Below, in pieces: positions 58,433-64,000 of a stretch of DNA of 64,000 bases. The stretch is from contig JAWNZC010000304.1 of assembly GCA_035771165.1 (NCBI GenBank), forward strand, positions 310,001 through 374,000. The letters run 5' to 3'. The position numbers and the translations under genes were made by a program. The notes beneath the pieces were generated by a model, which was given only the letters and a program-made list of their open reading frames with translations, did not search any database and was not told the origin of the DNA. The number at the start of each line of letters is the position of its first letter. The stretch's first letter is position 1. This stretch comes from Paragorgia papillata. Taxonomy: Eukaryota > Cnidaria > Anthozoa > Scleralcyonacea > Coralliidae.

Positions 58433-59260
58433 TCTCTAACCTCTCACTCATTAAAGATTATTTTCATTCCCAGATTCTAGAAAGTCACATGTACAGTAGT
58501 AGCATGTGGTGATCAAATTTGCTGGGACAAATTTTGTAGTGCCTTAATGACAGCCATGCTTTTAGTTGCTCGACTATTTTGTGATTCTCCCTTGCAAAGC
58601 ACCGTCAGCAAGTCAAAGGGCCTGCAGGTGAGGGTGCTAATCCCACCTGTGTAAAGTGCCTAATAAGCAAGATGAAGAGCCCAACTAAAGTTCACATTGA
58701 GTTTATATATCTATTTATATCTCCATGAACCATCCACCATGCACAATGACAGAATACGGTCCCAGGTAATGAGACCGCAACTGACAACTCATCAGAAGCA
58801 TGGAAAGTTGTGGAAGTAAAGTGTTCAAAAATGCAAATTTGCAAAAATGCAAACTGAAAAACACAGAAACCAAGCAGAAATGTAGACTCAGCCTACCACA
58901 AGTAGCCCAAGTAATTATCCAAACCATCATCACAAACAAACAAACAAACAAACAAGAATCTGTAGTAGAGATGAGCCAATTAATCGGAAACTAATCTGCA
59001 AAGCTGATTAATCTGCCAATTTGACATAATCAGTAATTGGCAGATTATTGTGTAATAATTGGCAAAATAATTGGCACATGTCAAGTGAGGTGTGACAAAC
59101 TGAAGGTGAGAGCAATAGAAATTGTAGATGATGCAAATACACAGCCGCCTTACAAAATACACAGCTGAAATTACAAAATTCTGACAACTGTACATGTGAT
59201 TGCTGAGAGCTAAGATCAATGAGCTTGATTTGATCACTCATACCAGCTCTACTGACATAG

Positions 59261-60853
59261 TTGCATATTGGAAAATCGTTTGGCTTTAGCATATTGGAAA
59301 ATCGTTTGGCTTTAGCAGGTGGCAAGAAGGGATCAGGGGCTTGGTGGCAGAAAGTGGATGTGCTTACACATTGGAAAGATAAGCCTAACCTAAACCTTGA
59401 TAAGAACTTTGTGCAAGACTTGAACACATATTTTGGCAAACTCTGTTATGATGACAGCTATGTCAATCCTACACCTATGAAAATACCGGACAATGCTATA
59501 ATACCGCAACTTACAACGTATACGGTCTTTAAGGCTCTATCTAAAATTAAGAGGATGGCTGTAGGACCAGATGGTATACCCTATTGGGTATGGAGGGAGC
59601 ATGCCGCCATTCTAGCTCCAGTTGTCAATACAGTATGGAACTTGTCATTATCAATGCAAAGTTGGCCACGGACTTGGAAGGAGGCAAATATAAATCCGCT
59701 AGCAAAAGTTGAAGTCCCAGTAGAAGATGTGGACTTTAGAGGAATAAATATAACTCCTGTGATTGCACGAGCATTTGAAAGAGTTGTCTATAATACATTC
59801 AATATGAAGGATATTGAGGCGTACTTATGTCAAAATCAATTTGCGTACTGCACTGGTGGAAGCTGTATTAATACTCTTCTTAAGATGCAATATAATATTC
59901 TTGAATGCCTTGGACAACCCGAGAAATAAGGCTGTAAGATTGTTTGCAATGGATTTTTCTAAGGCTTTCGATAATGTGAAACACCACTTATTGGCTGAGA
60001 AAATGAAGACAAGCCCACTGAGTCCACACCTGGTAAACTGGTACATACTGTAAGTTTCTTGTCCAATCGAAGGCAAAGAGTATTATACAACGGAATGGTT
60101 AGTGAATGGAAAGAGGTAAACAAAGGTACTGTTCAAGGGAGCATGAGTGGGCCCTATCTTTTTAACATTTTCTTAAATGATTTGGATATTGCTGAACTTG
60201 AAGCTGTATCCTTAACGAAGTATGCTGATGATTCAAATTTACTGGCTACTGTTAATGAACATGTTGATAATTCTGATAGGGCATTACTGCAGTTATTGGA
60301 CTGGACCAAAGAGAATGAGATGACCTGTAACACCGATAAATGCAAAGAACTGATTATCAGGAAGAAGTGTAACACCACTGAATATAGAGAAGAAAGTAAT
60401 ATAACGCAGTATGAACAATTGACAAGTCTTGGTGTCACTTTCCAGTCTAACTGCATGTTTACCAAGCATATTAAGATAAAACTAAGTGAAGCTAACAAAT
60501 GCCTATATGTAATTAGGGGCTATAGTCAGGATGAAATTGATTTACTTTTTAAAGCAATTGTTCTTCCTAAGTTAACGTATGGTCTTGTAGTGTATGGTGC
60601 AAGTGAAGCAAATTTAAACAACATTCAATGTTTTTTAAAGAGATGTTTTAAGAGACGATATATTTCTGAACTACTGAATATTCGTGAATTGTTAGAGAAA
60701 TACGATAAAAGATTGTTTACCAAAATTAAGAGAGATAGTAACCACCCACTGTATCCACTTCTCCCGAAAGTTAAAGAATCTTCGCTTAGACTTAGACACA
60801 GAACCAGTCAACTCCCTCAAATAAACACCGAAAGATACAATATAGCAATATAG
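59261..60853 (+). pseudogene. 5'-truncated non-LTR (LINE) reverse transcriptase
   Basis: 59261-59929 reads the RT fingers (KIKRMAVGPDGIPYWVW, then WPRTWKEANINPL and FRGINITPVIARAFE). After a frameshift near 59925, [16 protein letters not shown] carries the first catalytic Asp. After another near 60050, TVQGSMSGPYLFNIFLNDL and TKYADDSNLL carry the catalytic YADD. The frame then runs to a natural stop at 60853 after PLYPLLP. The endonuclease and the start of the ORF are missing. A 27-bp tandem duplication (GCATATTGGAAAATCGTTTG) lies at 59263-59317 at the truncation point. Clade probably CR1/jockey-like. Confidence 0.88.
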
Positions 60854-60963
60854 AAGACTTAAGATTGTAGCATTATGCCTCTAGTTTTTACTTTTTAATA
60901 ATTAATTGTAAACATATTTACCTGTAATGTTTGATATGTATTTTATCAAAAGAATAAAGACTA

Positions 60964-61019
<56 letters not shown>
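60854..61019 (+). mobile_element. LINE 3' UTR ending in (ATT)n
   Basis: A short AT-rich 3' UTR with AATAAAG at 60953 is followed by about 18 ATT units (60964-61019), a microsatellite tail as found on several LINE clades. Confidence 0.75.
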
Positions 61020-61439
61020 CATCAACAAACTTTGTTGACAAATATAGTTCCTGACAGTGCACTCTGTATTGGTAACTTTAATCTCTTTGGAAAGGATACA
61101 GTAGAATCAACCCAACAAAATCTTGTGGTGTTGGTGTGTATATCCACAGCTCTCATCCCATGAGAAGGCTGTTTGATTTCAAATGCTCTTACATAGAATC
61201 ATTGTGGATTACAATTTGCCCTCACAGCCATGTCACACATGGATCATCAGGGTTCTGCCCAGGAGCATGTGAGTGCCGGGTACCTACAGGCCCGGAGGCT
61301 GAATTTCACCAAATAACATTGTTTCAATAAAAAAAAATTAACCAAGGACAAAAAATACAAAATGATGTATATTAATTAAAAGATATATAAAAAATACAAC
61401 ACATGGGGTTTTCTTATTGCATATTTCTGGGTGGAAGGG

Positions 61440-61515
61440 TCCTTTTGGCGCAAGTGCCGGGCGGCACTGCTAAGTGCTGGGCGGCACTGCTAAGTGCCCG
61501 GTGCTGCTGCCCAGT
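61440..61515. repeat. GGGCGGCACTGC short tandem repeat
   Basis: CGGGCGGCACTGCTAAGTGC is repeated two and a half times. CAGGGTTCTGCCCAGG (61247) and its inverse CCATGGGCAGAACCCTGG (61524) bracket the area. Confidence 0.6.
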
Positions 61516-61631
61516 GCCGCCCACCATGGGCAGAACCCTGGATCATATGCTTGACAGTTATGTACCATCCACCCTAATTTATCATCCAAGAAAACCAGAT
61601 CCTACTTGAACAACTACAATCAAATATTTCT

Positions 61632-61768
61632 TATTCTTGGTTTGCACTTGACGTCATGATGGCCATGTTGGAGGAACTTTAACAAAAGAATCTCATTACA
61701 GTGTAGCAGCTATTGTATTTGGAGTATGTTTTCCTCCAACATGGCCGCCGTTTCTTTGTCTTCCAAAT
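61632..61768 (-). repeat. Dispersed short repeat, copy B
   Basis: Inverted copy of 4597-4731. Confidence 0.75.
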
Positions 61769-62540
61769 CTCAAGAGATTGATTGCAAACCATCAATTGAT
61801 CACCCTGATGTGTTGGTTATTATCACAAGAGATTTCAACTCCAACAGCAAAAACCTCATGGGTGCTAGTATGGTTTTGACACAAATAATTAAGACTAGAG
61901 ATATTGGAATTCATTGACTGAATTCAACCAACTGAGAAATAGGGTCCAATATGAATCAAATTACAGTACAAGCATAAAAAGTGAAAGATCTTAAAGAAAT
62001 GAGCAATGTTTCAGGCTGGAAGAAGACAAAATGTTTGGGCAAGGCTAGTATTACCACAGATTGGTGTCACATCTCCAGGTCCTGATTCCATCCTGAATAG
62101 AATACTAAAGGAGTTTACCTTACAATTCACACCAGTGGTGACTGATATTCACAACTCATCAATGCTCCATGCTGTGATACTGAACAAAGTCAAGCAATCT
62201 ATTGTCATCAATACCAAAATGTTAATGCCACCAAAAACTAAGATGTATATGTAACTAAGATGTAAAACCATAATGTATATTCCTTAGGCTTTTAGCCAGG
62301 TGGCTGTCCAGCTTTCTTGGTTTGGGTCTTTTTTGCTGATTTAATTCAATATAAGATAAGTGATAAACAATGAAATCCCCGGATTTTTCCGACATTCAGA
62401 ATATAAACAAAAATTAACAGCAATAAATGTAGTGATCTGCCTAGGCAGTAAAGAAATTAAAATCGAAATATAAAATAATCCAAACAGTGAAATGAAAATA
62501 GCGAGTCACTCTCAGGAGTTGGGTGTGTTGAAAACAATCG

Positions 62541-62872
62541 AAATATAGTAAGGTTTGATACAGCTAAATCAATTAAGGTTGTCCTGGCCAAAGCCAAAAG
62601 GCTAAAGCCAAAAGGTCAAAGCCAAGCGCGATAATGCTCGTTAATAATCCTCAGAGAGGCAAGTTTGGTTTATTTGTATGATTTTGGCCTATAAATATAG
62701 TAAATGTGTGCTTCGCTATTTAAATAGTAATCCACATCGTACTTTTCGCGCTTGGCTTTGACCTTTTGGCTTTAGCCTTTTGGCTTTGGCCAGGACAACC
62801 TTAATTGATTTAGCTGTATACTGCCGAAACAGTATATCAAACCTTACTATATTTCGAAATATAAAATAGTTG
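62541..62872. mobile_element. Hairpin element, third family copy, interrupted
   Basis: AAATATAGTAAGGTTTGATA and TATCAAACCTTACTATATTT are the ends, with CTGCCGAAACAG retained. It is split by 62561-62816. Confidence 0.8.
62561..62816. mobile_element. 256-bp MITE with TA target
   Basis: CAGCTAAATCAATTAAGGTT and AACCTTAATTGATTTAGCTG begin arms of about 75 bp with AGCCAAAAGGCTAAAGCC. TA flanks both sides. Confidence 0.87.
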
Positions 62873-63358
62873 GTGCGCTGCAGAAATATAAAGCACTACG
62901 AGGTTTTGACGTTTCGACGACAGCCCTTCGTCAGAGAGTGAAAAGATTCGACAGTACGAGCATAATAATAGTTAGCTATTATCGTTAAACGATAATAAAG
63001 GTTTAAACTCTTTGATTGTTGCCCGACGTATGTATGTATTAAAGACTCGAACAAAAAATATTAAAACTCTACCTCGTGGTTCACCTTCAATGGCCATTTG
63101 GGATTTCCTGTTCCCCTCCTCATATTCGTATCTACGAACTCCAAACAAGATAAATAACAACATTTTCTCGGGTTTCTTTCACTTTCACGTTACCCTGCGA
63201 GCAGAGCCTTCTTTTCCAATATTTTTAAAATTCACTAGCAAATTCACAAATGCTTCTCAGCTTCTGTAGTCTGTGCGAGAACACCGCTGCCAAACGTTTG
63301 CGCATGCGTGAATTCGCTTGAGGAAACATTGCAGTCATTGTGGGGCACTTGGTGGTTA

Positions 63359-63442
63359 GCCTGCGTGCAGACGCTCCTTCCCCCTCCTGAAATCGGGAAA
63401 TCGGGAAATTTCAGGAGGGGGAAGGAGCATCTGCACGCAGGC
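63359..63442. mobile_element. 84-bp hairpin MITE with TA target
   Basis: GCCTGCGTGCAGACGCTCCT and its inverse ending TCTGCACGCAGGC form 35-bp arms with a 14-bp loop. TA flanks both sides. Confidence 0.85.
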
Positions 63443-63449
63443 TATTGGT

Positions 63450-64000
63450 GGTTTGATTTATAAAATACTAGTCAGCAAATTTGGTTTATTTCGCCATATT
63501 GCAGGGGGTGCAAAAACATTGGGGCGAGCGCGCGGCCATGCCTATTTATCCTTGTTAAAATCATGGCGAAACTTGCGAAGCCAGAAGGATATCGCTTCGG
63601 TTTTTGTCGAATCCGTCTTTAATCGTCGTTTAGATCGCTTTTCTGTGGGCTAGTATGTTCGTTCTTTGATTTTAGACCATAATCGCTGATAACCAACGCG
63701 TAGAAGCGCTATAATACGAAAGTTTCCTCAACTGAGGGGTGGCTGCGCTGTTATGACGGGCACGACTGAGTGACGATTTCAGCAACGCAATGTAAAACTT
63801 TAGCTCCAACTCTCTTGTAAATCACTCGAACTTGAAGCGTATAGTAACGTAAGTAACCAGAGGTTCATCTTCGTCATCTGAAGTCTGAAATATCCTCTTT
63901 CTTGTTATCAAACGAAGTGTATTATGTATATTTCCTCGCAGGAAAGGGATACGCGTATTTCGGGTTACGCGTGTTTACATACAGGGCAAAATATAGTTAA
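63450..64000. other. Right edge, nothing recognised
   Basis: Slightly more GC than the rest, with short frames only (63453-63653). Possibly the flank of a gene beyond the window. Confidence 0.35.

Overview
This is an AT-rich piece of animal (eukaryotic) nuclear DNA. It has split genes with GT-AG introns, microsatellites and minisatellites, and remains of BEL/Pao, Penelope-like, LINE, tyrosine-recombinase, hAT-, Harbinger- and mariner-like elements. This repertoire, with very dense MITEs, fits an early-branching metazoan, most likely an anthozoan cnidarian (coral, sea anemone or octocoral). That assignment is inference; no ribosomal or mitochondrial marker is present. Nothing here looks bacterial and no operons exist.

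Gene content is sparse. (1) About 628-10775, plus strand: the 3' part of a split gene for a Ulp1/SENP-like (C48) cysteine-peptidase domain. Five exons join in phase, and the catalytic His and Asp are present, but a Ser sits where the nucleophilic Cys should be. (2) 12319-13258, plus strand: a frameshifted relic with a Crypton-derived DUF3504 domain. (3) 15891-17084, plus strand: an intact single-exon ankyrin-repeat protein, the most convincing ordinary host gene. (4) 22253-22572, minus: a two-exon frameshifted relic, divergent from a possible first exon at 23054-23168, plus. Everything else recognisable as coding belongs to mobile elements: a Penelope-like GIY-YIG relic at 1065-2640 (minus), a BEL/Pao relic at 34526-40640 (plus) split by a 3.2 kb transposon that carries a broken PHD-finger exon, a tyrosine-recombinase relic at 40826-41420 (plus), and a 5'-truncated LINE at 59261-61019 (plus).

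Layout. 1-5 kb: peptidase exons among MITEs, TA microsatellites and a 57-bp minisatellite. 5-8 kb: a nest in which two elements, each with its own 9-bp target duplication, landed 13 bp apart in an older repeat whose uninterrupted copy lies 1 kb away. 9-13 kb: the last peptidase exons, a foldback element and the DUF3504 relic. 14.6-15.2 kb: a 19-bp minisatellite. 15.9-17.1 kb: the ankyrin gene. 19-28 kb: MITE-rich, with a duplicated 0.7 kb repeat. 28.6-34.1 kb: a 5.4 kb element inserted in a 45-bp minisatellite with a 9-bp duplication and containing three further inverted-repeat elements. 34.3-41.4 kb: the BEL/Pao and recombinase relics. 41.8-59 kb: MITEs, foldbacks, SINE-like tRNA relics and a 0.7 kb repeat pair. 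59-64 kb: the LINE and more nested MITEs.

The main value of the window is as a record of nested transposition. Several insertions can be proved from the window alone because an empty copy of the target is also present. The genes do not form a recognisable pathway.
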